NCBI RefSeq assembly: GCF_012927125.1
Contig: NZ_JABBFZ010000014.1
Coordinates: 124,001-188,000, forward strand
Origin: Paraburkholderia antibiotica
GTDB lineage: Bacteria; Pseudomonadota; Gammaproteobacteria; Burkholderiales; Burkholderiaceae
Direction: 5' to 3'
DNA length: 64,000 nucleotides
Shown: positions 19,095-28,583 of the stretch, in pieces
Position numbering within the stretch: the stretch's first letter is position 1
Layout of the letters: each line of letters begins with the position of its first letter
Position numbers and translations under genes: made by a program
Notes under the pieces: generated by a model
What the model saw: only the letters and a program-made list of their open reading frames with translations
The model's database searches: none
What the model was told of the DNA's origin: nothing

Positions 19095-20372
19095 ATGGAT
19101 TGCACCCTGCAAATATTCCTCGACGATCACTGGATCGACTGCGCGCAAATCGAGCTCAACGGAGCTCTTTGCCAGTGGAATCACCTGATCGAGTACGCGA
19201 TCGATCACCCGGACGCCCCGGTGTCGCTGGTCGAACCTGTCGATCTCGAGATCCGCGCGACTCAGAGCCTGCCCGCGTTCGCCTACGACCTCGTCCCACA
19301 GGGCGCCGGCCGTCGCTTCCTGCTGGGCGAGCTCGAACTACCCGACGGTCCGGATGCGGATTTCCCGCTGATCTGCGCGGGCGCGTTCAATCCGATCGGT
19401 CGAATCCGCGTCGCCGAGGCCGTGAAATACTTCGACGAGCATGTGGAAAGGCACGCAGACGCGCGTGGATTGCCCGGCATGACGATCGACGAAGTCGTCA
19501 TGCGCGGTCCGGATTTCGCGGAAAGAATGTTCCTGCACGGGATGCTCGGCACCGGCACCACCGGGGTTCAAGGCGCGGCGCCGAAATACCTGCTGACGCG
19601 GGATCGCGCCGGCCTGTTGCACGGCGACGCGGTTCTGCCCGATGCCAACGCCGTCCAGCACCTGATCGCCAAACTACCGCGCGGCAGCAGCGCGGCCGAC
19701 GAGAAAGTCCTGCGCAATGAAGCGGCCTACATGCGGGTCGCAGCCGAACTCGACGTCCGCACCCATCCGGACTTGCCGACTCTACACGGCGACGTGCTGC
19801 TGATTCCGCGCTTTGACCGGATTGCACGCGACGGAAAAGTCATCCGCCTTCATCAGGAAAGCGTGGCATCCATTCTGGGACTGGCCGGCTTCGATCTACG
19901 ACCGAGTCTGTTCGAGGTCGTGGCCGGCATCCGCAAGGTGGTCAGCGACCCGGCCGCCGAAACGCTCGAGTTCATCAAGCGGGACGTGCTCAATCTGGCG
20001 ATGCGCAACACCGACAATCATGCCCGCAATACGGCCGTGCAATTGATCGAAGGTCGGGTCCAGCTCACGCCGCTGTTCGACTTCGCGCCGATGTACCTCG
20101 ACCCCGAATTGATTCCGCGCGCGCTGCGCTGGTATCGGCCGGATACCAAGGCCGAGTTGACGGACTGGGGCGACGTGCTCGCAGCCTTGCCGATCCCCGA
20201 CCACGAGCGCCAGATGCTTGCCGAGGCGTTGAGCCGCTTTGCCGTGCAAATCGAACGTCTGCCCGAGATCATGGCGGCGCAAGGAGTCGATCACGACATC
20301 ATCGAGTTCCTGACGCAGCCCATCGATACCCAGGTGCGGCAACTGCAAGCCCTTAAACCGTTGGAGGCCTGA
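19095..20372 (+). CDS. hipA: HipA-family type II toxin (Ser/Thr kinase)
   Basis: 425 aa. HipA toxins phosphorylate targets such as glutamyl-tRNA synthetase and cause growth arrest or persistence. Seen: an N-terminal HipA_N-like region, an ATP-site lysine in AAPKYLLTRD (K164), the helix NEAAYMRVAAEL, the catalytic loop NTDNHARN (D307, N312) and metal aspartate LFDFAP (D329). All kinase residues are therefore intact. The AAGGAG Shine-Dalgarno is 7 bases from the ATG. The partner regulator follows by 2 bp, so toxin precedes antitoxin, the opposite of E. coli hipBA. The actual target is unknown. Confidence 0.9.
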   Translation: MDCTLQIFLDDHWIDCAQIELNGALCQWNHLIEYAIDHPDAPVSLVEPVDLEIRATQSLPAFAYDLVPQGAGRRFLLGELELPDGPDADFPLICAGAFNPIGRIRVAEAVKYFDEHVERHADARGLPGMTIDEVVMRGPDFAERMFLHGMLGTGTTGVQGAAPKYLLTRDRAGLLHGDAVLPDANAVQHLIAKLPRGSSAADEKVLRNEAAYMRVAAELDVRTHPDLPTLHGDVLLIPRFDRIARDGKVIRLHQESVASILGLAGFDLRPSLFEVVAGIRKVVSDPAAETLEFIKRDVLNLAMRNTDNHARNTAVQLIEGRVQLTPLFDFAPMYLDPELIPRALRWYRPDTKAELTDWGDVLAALPIPDHERQMLAEALSRFAVQIERLPEIMAAQGVDHDIIEFLTQPIDTQVRQLQALKPLEA

Positions 20373-20374
20373 GC

Positions 20375-20680
20375 ATGCCCCGTCGGATTCGCCCCACCCG
20401 TGAAGAGCAGAACGCCCTGCGCCGCACGTTCTATGACCGGATCAACCAGGGCGATATGAGCATTCCCGAAGCGATGAAAGCGATGCGCCAGATGACAGGT
20501 CTGACTCAGGCGGAATTCGCCGCGCACCGAGGCGTCAGCCGCCGGGTCATCCAGGACATCGAACGCGGAACCGGCAATCCGACTGTCGAGTCGCTCAACA
20601 GCATTGCGAAGCTGTTCGGCCTGAAGGTCGGCTTCGTGCCGATCAGGCGTAGCGAGCCCTCTTCGCCGCCTTCAAGCTAA
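20375..20680 (+). CDS. hipB: HipB-like Xre-family antitoxin/regulator
   Basis: 101 aa. Single helix-turn-helix of the Xre type (about residues 37-90: RQMTGLTQAEFAAHRGVSRRVIQDIERG). The start is 2 bp after the hipA stop with GGAGG upstream, so the pair is co-translated. Expected to neutralise the toxin and repress the operon. The ~35-residue N-terminal extension before the HTH is longer than in E. coli HipB. Confidence 0.88.
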   Translation: MPRRIRPTREEQNALRRTFYDRINQGDMSIPEAMKAMRQMTGLTQAEFAAHRGVSRRVIQDIERGTGNPTVESLNSIAKLFGLKVGFVPIRRSEPSSPPSS

Positions 20681-20861
20681 ACGCTGCCAGGAACGTCGAG
20701 CGTCTACTACGAGCGCTCGACCAAATGCATATTGCCCCTTGGCGTAATAGCGCCCATCAAAGCGCATTGCATTTTCGCCGCGAGCCGCGAGCCCTCACGC
20801 CTCAAGCCGCGAGCCAATCTCGGCAAACCGAATTGAACCGGAACGCAACGGAACACAACCC

Positions 20862-22376
20862 TCACCCCATCCCCACCTGCGCCACCCTATTCCTCCCACC
20901 CGCCTTCGCCGAATACAGCGCCTCGTCGGCGGCCCGGATCACCACGCTCACATCCGTCTCCAGATCCGGCCGCCACGTGGTCGCGCCGATGCTGACGGTC
21001 ACGCGCCCGAACTCGCAGCCCCTGTGCGCGATCCCCAGCCCGCCGATCGCCGCCCGCATGTTCTCGGCCACCACCGTGGCGCCCGCCGCATCGGTATCCG
21101 GCAGCACCACGATGAACTCCTCGCCACCGTACCGGCCGACGCAATCGCCCGGCCGCTGGATCACCGTGCGGATGCAGCTCGCGACCGCGGTCAGCGCGGC
21201 GTCGCCCGCCTGGTGACCGTACGTGTCGTTGTACGCCTTGAAGTGATCGATATCGACGAACAGCAGCGACAGCACGCTGCCCGTACGCCGCGCGCGCAGC
21301 CATTCGCGATCGAGCGTCTCGCACAGCGCGCGACGGTTATGCAGCCCGGTGAGTCCATCCGTGCCAGCGAGCCGTTCGAGTTCCCGCTCCACGCGCTGGC
21401 GCCGCCGCAACTCGGCGCCGAGCCAGGCCGACAGCACGACCACGCCGATTCCGAAGATCAGCATCAGCGAACCGATCGTCAACGCGCGCCGCCACCAGCT
21501 CGCATAGATATCGGCGGTCGACTCGGCGACCAGCACGATCAGCGGCAACTGCGGAATCCGCCGGAACGAATAAAGCCGCTCGACGCCATCGAGCGGCGAA
21601 TCGGCGACAAAGCTGCCCTCGTCCTGCGCGACCAGTTGCTGGAAAAACGCCGTGCCGCCGATGTTGCGCCCGGTCACCTCGCGATCGTCGGGGCGTCGCA
21701 CAATGATCGTGCCGTCCGTTCTGATGATCGACACCGAACCGTGCTGGCCGATCCGCAGATCGGCAAACAGGCTCGCGAAATATTCCTGATCGACGCCAAG
21801 CGCGACGATGCCGGCGAACGAACCGTCGAGCCGCGACAGGCGCCGGCTCAACGCGACACTGCGTGAGCCCGGCCGCAGCCGCGAGTCGTACGGCGCGCTG
21901 ACATCGAGCCCGAGTTGCGCGTTATCGCGATGAATCCGGAAGTACGGACGATCCGCCAGATTGCCGCCGTGCGGCACGTCGCTCTCCGAATTCATCACGA
22001 CGTTGCCTTGCGCGTCGATCACGACCATCGCGCCGACGTACTGACCGGTGGCCGCACGATCGAACAGGATCTCGCGCCGCAGCCGCGGCGAGTCCAGCAC
22101 GCCGGGCCGCGCGAGACCATCGGCGACGGCCTCCAGCGACAACGCGTACAACTCGAAATTGCGCGCGATGTCGCGCTCAGTGATCGTCGCGACATCGCGC
22201 GACGAATCGAGCGCGCGCGCACGCGCATCCTCTCGGCTCTGATACAGCGCATAGCCGCACAGCGCGAGCATCGCCAGCACCACGCCGCATCCCGCGTAAA
22301 TCACGCCATGGCGCCGCATCCGCAATCTTCCCGCCAGCGCGATCAGCACGCGCGGCAGCCCCGTTCTCTTCACCAT
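20862..22376 (-). CDS. Diguanylate cyclase with Cache-type sensor (GGDEF)
   Basis: About 504 aa from the chosen start. Makes cyclic di-GMP. Order: membrane segment (GVVLAMLALCGYALY), periplasmic dCache-like sensor (~residues 45-280, with VIDAQGNVV and RPYFRIH), second membrane segment (IGSLMLIFGIGVVVLSAWLG), then a C-terminal GGDEF domain with active-site GGEEF (GRYGGEEFIVVLP). An RxxD inhibitory site is not obvious before it. The start is uncertain: the frame extends to a GTG at 22466 with AGAAGAG just upstream; the ATG at 22376 gives a short cytoplasmic lead before TM1. It is divergent from a LysE gene. Confidence 0.9.
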   Translation of the reverse strand: MVKRTGLPRVLIALAGRLRMRRHGVIYAGCGVVLAMLALCGYALYQSREDARARALDSSRDVATITERDIARNFELYALSLEAVADGLARPGVLDSPRLRREILFDRAATGQYVGAMVVIDAQGNVVMNSESDVPHGGNLADRPYFRIHRDNAQLGLDVSAPYDSRLRPGSRSVALSRRLSRLDGSFAGIVALGVDQEYFASLFADLRIGQHGSVSIIRTDGTIIVRRPDDREVTGRNIGGTAFFQQLVAQDEGSFVADSPLDGVERLYSFRRIPQLPLIVLVAESTADIYASWWRRALTIGSLMLIFGIGVVVLSAWLGAELRRRQRVERELERLAGTDGLTGLHNRRALCETLDREWLRARRTGSVLSLLFVDIDHFKAYNDTYGHQAGDAALTAVASCIRTVIQRPGDCVGRYGGEEFIVVLPDTDAAGATVVAENMRAAIGGLGIAHRGCEFGRVTVSIGATTWRPDLETDVSVVIRAADEALYSAKAGGRNRVAQVGMG

Positions 22377-22466
22377 CCTGTGCCCTACGTTTCCAGCGCC
22401 GCGCATCAGTTCGTCGAAGGCCGCGCTCACGCGGACTGTTGCGACAGCAAACGCAGCAGATAGCAC

Positions 22467-22804
22467 TCTCTTCTATCTATGCACAACGGATATTTTCACC
22501 GTCGCAACAGACGCGCCGTTACGGCGTTCAGCCTGTTTATCGGTCAAATTAATCGTCTGCTTTATAGGGGCATATCATAGGTGTTAATCAGCAGCATTTA
22601 CCTGATAATTTAATAAATCCGTTTTACCGGTAACGTTTGCGCGAATTCGCAAAATATAAAACCGGCTGGCGGTTTTCATTGCTGGTTTCTCTGCTTATTC
22701 ACCGAGCGGTTTTCTCCGAGCAATTTCCTTCAATACACGCTGTCGTCGCCTCGCTAACGTCGAGCCTCGCGATCTGTTCGCGCACTTACGTTTCGAGGCA
22801 TCCA
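22467..22804. promoter_or_regulatory. AT-rich divergent intergenic region with two palindromes
   Basis: The 338-bp gap between the cyclase and the LysE-type gene is AT-richer than its neighbours and has no convincing ORF. It contains two perfect 10-bp palindromes, TTACCGGTAA (22624-22633) and GCGAATTCGC (22641-22650), centred 17 bp apart. Their proximity suggests paired regulator sites; which protein binds is unknown. Confidence 0.45.
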
Positions 22805-23392
22805 ATGACCGCACTCCTTTCGATGGCAGCCTTCGCGCTCGCCTGCTCCATTTCCCCCGGCCCCGTCAACGTCGTGGCGCTCAGCGCCGGCGCGCAGCAT
22901 GGGCTCGCTGCGAGTCTGCGGCACGTGACCGGCGCAACGGTCGGCTTCACGCTCCTGTTGTTGTTGATCGGCCTCGGCCTGCATGAATTGCTCGCGCGCT
23001 TTCCGGATCTGATCGCCATCGTCCGATGGGTTGGCGTCGGCTTTCTGCTGTATATGGCCTACAAGCTCGCTGTCGATAATGGTCGACTCAGCGCGGACAA
23101 GCCGGCGCGTGGACCGTCGTTCGCGCATGGCGCGGCGATGCAATGGCTCAATCCGAAGGCATGGCTCGCGTCGCTGGCCGGCATGGGTGCATATGCGGGC
23201 AACGGCGACGGCCGGATCGTCTGGCAATTCGCGGCGCTGTATTTCGTGATCTGCTATCTGTCGATCGCGAGCTGGGCATACGCCGGCACGTTTCTGCGCA
23301 AGTATCTGCGCGAAGCGAAGCGGGTCAGGGTATTCAATCGGGTGATGGCAGCGCTGCTGGCGGTGAGTGCGATGTATCTGCTGATGGAGTGA
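22805..23392 (+). CDS. LysE/RhtB-family exporter
   Basis: 195 aa, about six hydrophobic segments, with the N-terminal signature SISPGPVNVVALSAGAQHG and the internal NPKAW motif (MQWLNPKAWLASLAG). Start at 22805; the 56-residue upstream frame extension lacks support. It is convergent with an AraC-family gene, a common exporter/regulator pairing. The substrate is unknown. Confidence 0.88.
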   Translation: MTALLSMAAFALACSISPGPVNVVALSAGAQHGLAASLRHVTGATVGFTLLLLLIGLGLHELLARFPDLIAIVRWVGVGFLLYMAYKLAVDNGRLSADKPARGPSFAHGAAMQWLNPKAWLASLAGMGAYAGNGDGRIVWQFAALYFVICYLSIASWAYAGTFLRKYLREAKRVRVFNRVMAALLAVSAMYLLME

Positions 23393-23512
23393 ATCGGCGC
23401 GCGTGTCGCATCGAGTCGTGTCGAATCGCGCGGTTTGCTCGCGCGGCTTCCGATCACGGCATTTGCAACAGCAATTACAGCCGGCGGTTGCAACGCAATA
23501 CAATGCCAAAAC

Positions 23513-24415
23513 TCAACTGCGATACTGCCCCGGCGTCGCCGCCACCAGCCGCTTGAAGGTGCGCTGCAAATGCGCCTGATCGGCGAAACCGGCATCGAGC
23601 GCGACGTCCGCGATCAGACGACCGCGCCGCAGTTGCGCGCGACTGTACTGGATGCGTCGATTGATCAGATACGCGTGCGGCGTCATGCCGTAGCGCTGCT
23701 TGAACGCGCGGATCAGATGCGATGCGGAGAGGTCCGCCGCCGCGCAGATGTCGTCGAGTTTCAGCGCGCGCGTGCAGTTGTCGGCGATGAATTCGGCCGC
23801 GCGCACGAGCTGGGCGCTCGCGTCATGCTCGGGCAGCTCGCGGGCCGGGTTGAATTTCTGCTGGACGGCCGAGAAGAACGTGATGGCCGCGCTTTCCTTG
23901 CGCAACGTGTCTGCGCCGCTGCCGCTGCCAGTGTCGCTATCGTTATCGGTGAGGATCGCGCACAGGCGGTTCAGGCCGTCGAACAACGTCGCGTCGAGCG
24001 TCATGATCTGCGAGAACGCGCGAAACGCGTGGTTCTCGCTGAAGCCGAGCTCGTGCTGCAGTTTCGTGAACCACGCAACGTCGACGTGCAGCATCCGATA
24101 CGACCAGCGTTCGCCGGCAACCGGATTGCACGCATGCACGTCGTCGGGGTTCATCATCACGACCGCGCCCGCGCCGATCCATTCGCGCGCGTGGCGGTTC
24201 AGGTAGACGCTGTGACCGCCCGTCACCGCGCCGATCGAAAACGTTTCATGCGAATGCTTCGCGTAGCAGACCTTGCGGCCATCGTCGATGGAACGTGCTT
24301 CGATGAACGGCAGCGCGTCGCTGCGCCAGAAGCGCGGCGCGGCTGCGTTGTTGGCGTGCGCGCTTTGGGTGTACGCGTGGTTCGCCTCGCTGGCCGCTTC
24401 AGTCGTCTCGTTCAT
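23513..24415 (-). CDS. AraC-family transcriptional regulator
   Basis: 300 aa. N-terminal cupin-type sensing domain (KHSHETFSIGAV, MMNPDDVHACNPV) and two C-terminal helix-turn-helix motifs (about residues 200-298: LKLDDICAAADLSASHLIRAFKQRYG and IADVALDAGFADQAHLQRTFKR). The start at 24415 (MNETTEAAS) follows AGAGCG. A likely regulator of the convergent LysE-type exporter, inferred from context. Confidence 0.9.
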   Translation of the reverse strand: MNETTEAASEANHAYTQSAHANNAAAPRFWRSDALPFIEARSIDDGRKVCYAKHSHETFSIGAVTGGHSVYLNRHAREWIGAGAVVMMNPDDVHACNPVAGERWSYRMLHVDVAWFTKLQHELGFSENHAFRAFSQIMTLDATLFDGLNRLCAILTDNDSDTGSGSGADTLRKESAAITFFSAVQQKFNPARELPEHDASAQLVRAAEFIADNCTRALKLDDICAAADLSASHLIRAFKQRYGMTPHAYLINRRIQYSRAQLRRGRLIADVALDAGFADQAHLQRTFKRLVAATPGQYRS

Positions 24416-24559
24416 ACGCTCTCCGCTCGATCCGTCGACTTCGCCGTCACCTTCGCGAAGCCTACGTATCGTAGTCGTCAAACGCATGCACAACAAGCAA
24501 ACGGGCGACGCCGTTCGCCAACGACTCCGCCCGTCAGACACCACACGCTTATTTCGTAC

Positions 24560-25354
24560 TTACTTCGCGCTCACATCGATATTGCCGAGATACTTCGCGG
24601 CCAGCGTCTTCACCGTGCCGTCGGCCTGCACCTTCGCGATCGCCGTGTTCAACTGATCGCGCAACGCGGTGTCGCCCTTGCGAATACCGTATGCGATGCC
24701 GCTGCCGAGAATCTTGTCGTCACGCACCGGCTGGCCGACAAACGCGTAGTCCTTGCCTTCCGGCTTCGACAGAAAACCCGTTTGGCCGGCAGGCGCGAGC
24801 ACCAGCGTGCCATCGAGACGACCTGCGGTCAGGTCCGTATAGACCTGGTTCTGATCCTGATACGGCAGCACGATCACGCCGAGCGGCTCCCAATGCACCT
24901 TCGCGAAGGTCTCCTGGATCGAGCCCTGCAACACGCCGACGCGCTTGCCCTTCAACGAGGCCGGGGTCGGCTGCAGTCCGCTGTCGCGACGCACGATCAA
25001 CTGCGACGGCACGCGATAGACGACCGTCGTGAAATCGATCGCCTGGCGGCGCTGTTCGGTCGCGTTCATCGCCGAATTGATCGCGTCGAACTTGCGGCCT
25101 TGCAGCGCGGGAATCAGGCCGTCGAACGAGGTCTCGACCCACTTGCAGGTCACGTGCGCGGCCGCGCAGACTGCATTGCCGACGTCGATATCGAGCCCTT
25201 GCAGCTCGCCGTTCGACCCTTTCGATGCGAACGGCGGGTACTGCGCTTCGAGGCCGAAACGCAGCGTCGAGGTATCGGCGGCGCTTGCGGAAAACGACGC
25301 GGTCAGCGACGCGCAGGCACAGGTCAGCGCCAACAGAGAATGGAGCAACTTCAT
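24560..25354 (-). CDS. Periplasmic amino-acid-binding protein of an ABC transporter
   Basis: 264 aa with a signal peptide (cleavage near ASA-ADTS, about residue 26), then an SBP family 3 domain: LRFGLEAQYPPFASKG, GLDIDVGNAVC, AINSAMNATEQRRQAIDFT, GVLQGSIQE. It binds polar or basic amino acids in the known family. No permease or ATPase gene lies beside it, so it is an orphan binding protein here. The start has GAGGGG 6 bases upstream. Confidence 0.9.
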   Translation of the reverse strand: MKLLHSLLALTCACASLTASFSASAADTSTLRFGLEAQYPPFASKGSNGELQGLDIDVGNAVCAAAHVTCKWVETSFDGLIPALQGRKFDAINSAMNATEQRRQAIDFTTVVYRVPSQLIVRRDSGLQPTPASLKGKRVGVLQGSIQETFAKVHWEPLGVIVLPYQDQNQVYTDLTAGRLDGTLVLAPAGQTGFLSKPEGKDYAFVGQPVRDDKILGSGIAYGIRKGDTALRDQLNTAIAKVQADGTVKTLAAKYLGNIDVSAK

Positions 25355-25523
25355 CACGGGTCCCCTCTTTCTTCGAATGCTTCGATAACTTCCAGTGCGT
25401 CGCCGCGCGCGTTCATCTACCGATGAATCGCAACGCGACGATCATACTGCGTTCAAAAATGCCGCCTTTCACGGCCCGTTTGCGAATCCTTGCGCGGGCC
25501 TCTCGCGGCGTTCGGCCGCGTGC

Positions 25524-26678
25524 TCAGATCTCGCACAAACGCCGCGCGCCTTCGAGCAGCGTCGCGTCGTCCTTCGAGAAGCTCAGGCGGATCAGGCCGG
25601 AATCGGTGCCGTCGGTATAGAACGCCGACAGCGGAATCGTCGCGACGCGCGCATCGCGAATCAGGCGCAGCACGAAATCGCTGTCGCTTTCGTCGGAGAA
25701 GCCGCGAAAACGCGCGAGCATAAAGAAACTGCCTTCGCTCGGCAACAGTTCGAAGCGCGATTCGCGCAGCGCATGCGCGAGCAGATCGCGCTTCTGCTGA
25801 TAGAACGCGGACAGCCCGAGGTAGCTGTCGCGATTCGCGAGCGCATCGGCGAACGCGTACTGCATCGGCGTGTCGGCGGAAAACACCATGAACTGATGGA
25901 CCTTGCGGATCTCGTCCATCAGCGCGGCGGGCGCGAGGCAATAGCCGAGGCGCCAGCCAGTCACGTGATACGACTTACCGAACGACGACACGATCACGCT
26001 GCGCTCTGCCAGCTCGCGATGGCACGCCATGCTCTGATGTTTCGCGCCGTCGAACACGACGTGCTCGTAGACCTCGTCGGACAGAATCACGATGTCGGTG
26101 TTGCGCGTCAGCGCCTTCAGCCGCTCGATATCGGCTTCGCTGAACACGGTCGCGGTCGGATTGTGCGGCGTGTTCACGATGATCATGCGCGTCTTCGGCG
26201 TGATCGCGGCGGCCACTTCGTCCCAGTTCACGCGGAAATCGTTCAACGACAGTTTGATCGCGACCGGCGTCGCGCCTTGCAGACGCACGATCGGGCCATA
26301 GCTGTCGAACGACGGCTCGAAGTAGATCACTTCGTCGCCGGGATGCACGAGTGCGCTGATCGTCGAATAGAGACCTTCGCTCGCGCTCGCGATCACGGTC
26401 ACTTCGCTGGCCGGGTCGTAGCGCACGCCGTACAGCGTTTCGACTTTGTCGGCGAGCGCTTCGCGTAGCGCCATGATGCCGGCCATCGGCGCGTACTGGT
26501 TGTGACCGTCGCGCATCGCCTGGGCGACACCGTCGACGAGCTTGGCGTCCGGCGCGAAATTCGGCGCACCCTGCGACAGGTTCAACGCATCGTGCTGCGC
26601 GGCCAGTTGGCCGATCACGGTAAAAATGGTGGTGCCGACATCCGGCAACTTCGAGCGGGCTTGCATGGCGCTCTGCAT
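25524..26678 (-). CDS. PLP-dependent aminotransferase (methionine/KAT-type, class I)
   Basis: 384 aa fold-type I aminotransferase. The PLP lysine is in SSFGKSYHVTGWRLGY. Other conserved features are NTPHNPTATVFS, ILSDEVYEHVVFD and a C-terminal arginine in GLIRLSFSKDD. It most resembles the YbdL-like methionine aminotransferases that transaminate methionine or 2-oxo-4-methylthiobutyrate; this assignment is by recall. The Shine-Dalgarno is AAAGGAGAA. The ~480 bp upstream includes the dbpA terminator. Confidence 0.88.
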   Translation of the reverse strand: MQSAMQARSKLPDVGTTIFTVIGQLAAQHDALNLSQGAPNFAPDAKLVDGVAQAMRDGHNQYAPMAGIMALREALADKVETLYGVRYDPASEVTVIASASEGLYSTISALVHPGDEVIYFEPSFDSYGPIVRLQGATPVAIKLSLNDFRVNWDEVAAAITPKTRMIIVNTPHNPTATVFSEADIERLKALTRNTDIVILSDEVYEHVVFDGAKHQSMACHRELAERSVIVSSFGKSYHVTGWRLGYCLAPAALMDEIRKVHQFMVFSADTPMQYAFADALANRDSYLGLSAFYQQKRDLLAHALRESRFELLPSEGSFFMLARFRGFSDESDSDFVLRLIRDARVATIPLSAFYTDGTDSGLIRLSFSKDDATLLEGARRLCEI

Positions 26679-27083
26679 AAGACTTTCTCCTTTCTTCAGC
26701 CCGCGCGGCCGCGCGTGCGGCGGCTATGGGGCGGTCCTTCCGGTGCAGTGATTAGGCATCAGCCAATTAATCGTCACAATCGAAACTTTGTCATGCGCGG
26801 CATGCGTTTTCTTCATGACTCGCGGGAATGTGCCGGGCGCGGCGTGGAGTTGGTGAAATCAGGATTTGCAGGGACGTGGCGGGCAGTCCAAGGCAGGCGG
26901 TAAACTTCACAGGTATGACGGAATGTGATGCCGGGTACGCTCCCGGTTCAAACGGTCGCGGCAGTCGAGCCACGGCGACGCCGAGAGATGCGAGGTTTGT
27001 GGCGCGATATCTCACCGCGTATCGCATCGAATGCACCGAACACCGCGCGGAAAACGAGCTTGCAAGACAAAAATCGCGCGAAT
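26679..27083. other. Non-coding interval between dbpA and the aminotransferase gene
   Basis: About 400 bp without a credible gene. It must contain the leftward promoter of the aminotransferase gene; a GC-rich run lies just upstream of its Shine-Dalgarno. I looked for a SAM- or SAH-type riboswitch because of the methionine link and saw no convincing match. Confidence 0.4.
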
Positions 27084-27110
27084 GAAAACGGCCGCGAATG
27101 CGGCCGTTTC
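27084..27110 (-). terminator. Terminator of dbpA
   Basis: Stem GAAAACGGCCGC / GCGGCCGTTTC with loop GAAT; on the minus strand it ends in a T-run. It is about 50 bp past the dbpA stop. Confidence 0.85.
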
Positions 27111-27162
27111 ATGAGTCGTCGGGCTTCTTTCTGATTCGACAGCCAGCCGTGGCCTCGCTGAA

Positions 27163-28560
27163 TCAGTCCTCGTCCATCAACCGGACTTTGACCTTGCGGC
27201 CCTTCAGCTTGCCCGCGCTGAGCCGGCGCACCGCCTCGCGCGCGATGCTGCGCTCCACCGCGACATAGGTCGACATGTCGGTCACGTTGATCTTGCCGAT
27301 CTGCGAGCCCGCGAAACCGGCGTCGCCGGTCAGCGCGCCGAGCACATCGCCGGGACGGATCTTGTCCTTGCGGCCACCGAGAATCTGCAGCGTTTCCATC
27401 GGCGGCAGCAGCGGCTCGTTGCTGTCCGACTTCAGCTCGGCCAGCTTGTGCCACTCGACGTCGCGCTTATGCGCCTGCTCGATCCCGCCGACGCGTCCCA
27501 TCTCGTCCATGCTCGCGAGACTCAGCGCCCAGCCTTCCTGATCGGCACGACCCGTGCGGCCGATACGGTGCGTGTGCACTTCCGGATCCGGCGTCACGTC
27601 GACGTTGATCACCGCTTCGAGTTGCGCGATGTCGAGGCCGCGTGCGGCAACGTCGGTCGCGACGAGCACCGAACAGCTGCGGTTCGCGAACTGGATCAGC
27701 ACCTGATCGCGCTCGCGCTGATCGAGCTCGCCGTGCAGCGCGAGCGCATGAAAGCCCTGCGCGCGCAGCACGTCGAGCAGATCGCGGCATTGCTGCTTGG
27801 TGTTGCAGAACGCGATCGTGCTGACCGGACGATAGTGATTCAGCAACAGACCGACCGCGTGCAGACGCTCGTCTTCGCTGACTTCGTAAAAGCGCTGACG
27901 GATCTTGCTGTCGTCGTGCCGCTCGGCCAGTTTGACTTCCTTCGGATTACGCAGGAATTGCTGGCTCAGCTTCGCGATGCCCTCGGGGTACGTCGCCGAG
28001 AACAGCAGCGTTTGCCGTTCTTTCGGGCATTGGCGCGCGACCTTCGCGATGTCGTCGAAGAAACCCATGTCGAGCATGCGGTCGGCTTCGTCGAGCACCA
28101 GCGTGTTCAGCCCCTGCAGCACGAGGGTGCCGCGTTCGAGGTGATCCATGATGCGGCCCGGCGTGCCGACCACGATGTGCGCACCGTGTTCGAGACTCGC
28201 CGTTTGCGGGCGCATCGGCGTACCGCCGCACAGCGTCAGCACCTTGATGTTTTCTTCCGCGCGCGCGAGACGGCGGATTTCCTGCGTGACCTGATCGGCG
28301 AGTTCACGCGTCGGGCACAGCACCATCGCCTGGGTGTCGAACTTACGGGCATCGAGCCGCGCGAGCAGCGCCAGCGAAAACGCCGCGGTCTTGCCGCTGC
28401 CGGTTTTCGCCTGCGCGATCAGATCCTGGCCGGCGAGCGCGATCGGCAGGCTCGCGGCCTGGATCGGCGTCATCTCGACGTAGCCGAGCTGCGTGAGGTT
28501 CGCGATCGTGGCGGGCGGCAGCGGCAGCTCGCTGAAGGCCGCGGATTTGGGACTATTCAT
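27163..28560 (-). CDS. dbpA: ATP-dependent RNA helicase DbpA
   Basis: 465 aa DEAD-box helicase for 50S ribosome assembly. Motifs in order: Q motif (GYVEMTPIQAASLP), Walker A AKTGSGKT, PTRELADQ, TPGRIMD, DEAD, SAT, and HRIGRTGR in the second RecA domain. The C-terminal DbpA RNA-binding domain (about residues 390-465: GDVLGALTGDAGFAGSQIGKI) identifies DbpA rather than a general DEAD-box protein. The start at 28560 (MNSPKSAAFSELPLP) replaces a 63-residue arginine-rich upstream extension. Confidence 0.95.
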   Translation of the reverse strand: MNSPKSAAFSELPLPPATIANLTQLGYVEMTPIQAASLPIALAGQDLIAQAKTGSGKTAAFSLALLARLDARKFDTQAMVLCPTRELADQVTQEIRRLARAEENIKVLTLCGGTPMRPQTASLEHGAHIVVGTPGRIMDHLERGTLVLQGLNTLVLDEADRMLDMGFFDDIAKVARQCPKERQTLLFSATYPEGIAKLSQQFLRNPKEVKLAERHDDSKIRQRFYEVSEDERLHAVGLLLNHYRPVSTIAFCNTKQQCRDLLDVLRAQGFHALALHGELDQRERDQVLIQFANRSCSVLVATDVAARGLDIAQLEAVINVDVTPDPEVHTHRIGRTGRADQEGWALSLASMDEMGRVGGIEQAHKRDVEWHKLAELKSDSNEPLLPPMETLQILGGRKDKIRPGDVLGALTGDAGFAGSQIGKINVTDMSTYVAVERSIAREAVRRLSAGKLKGRKVKVRLMDED

Positions 28561-28583
28561 AGGATGGTCGGTAGAAATCGCGA

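Noticed and set aside
26679..26800. Possible SAM-type riboswitch before the aminotransferase gene
   Set aside because: The GC-rich leader shows no match to the SAM/SAH riboswitch cores I know.
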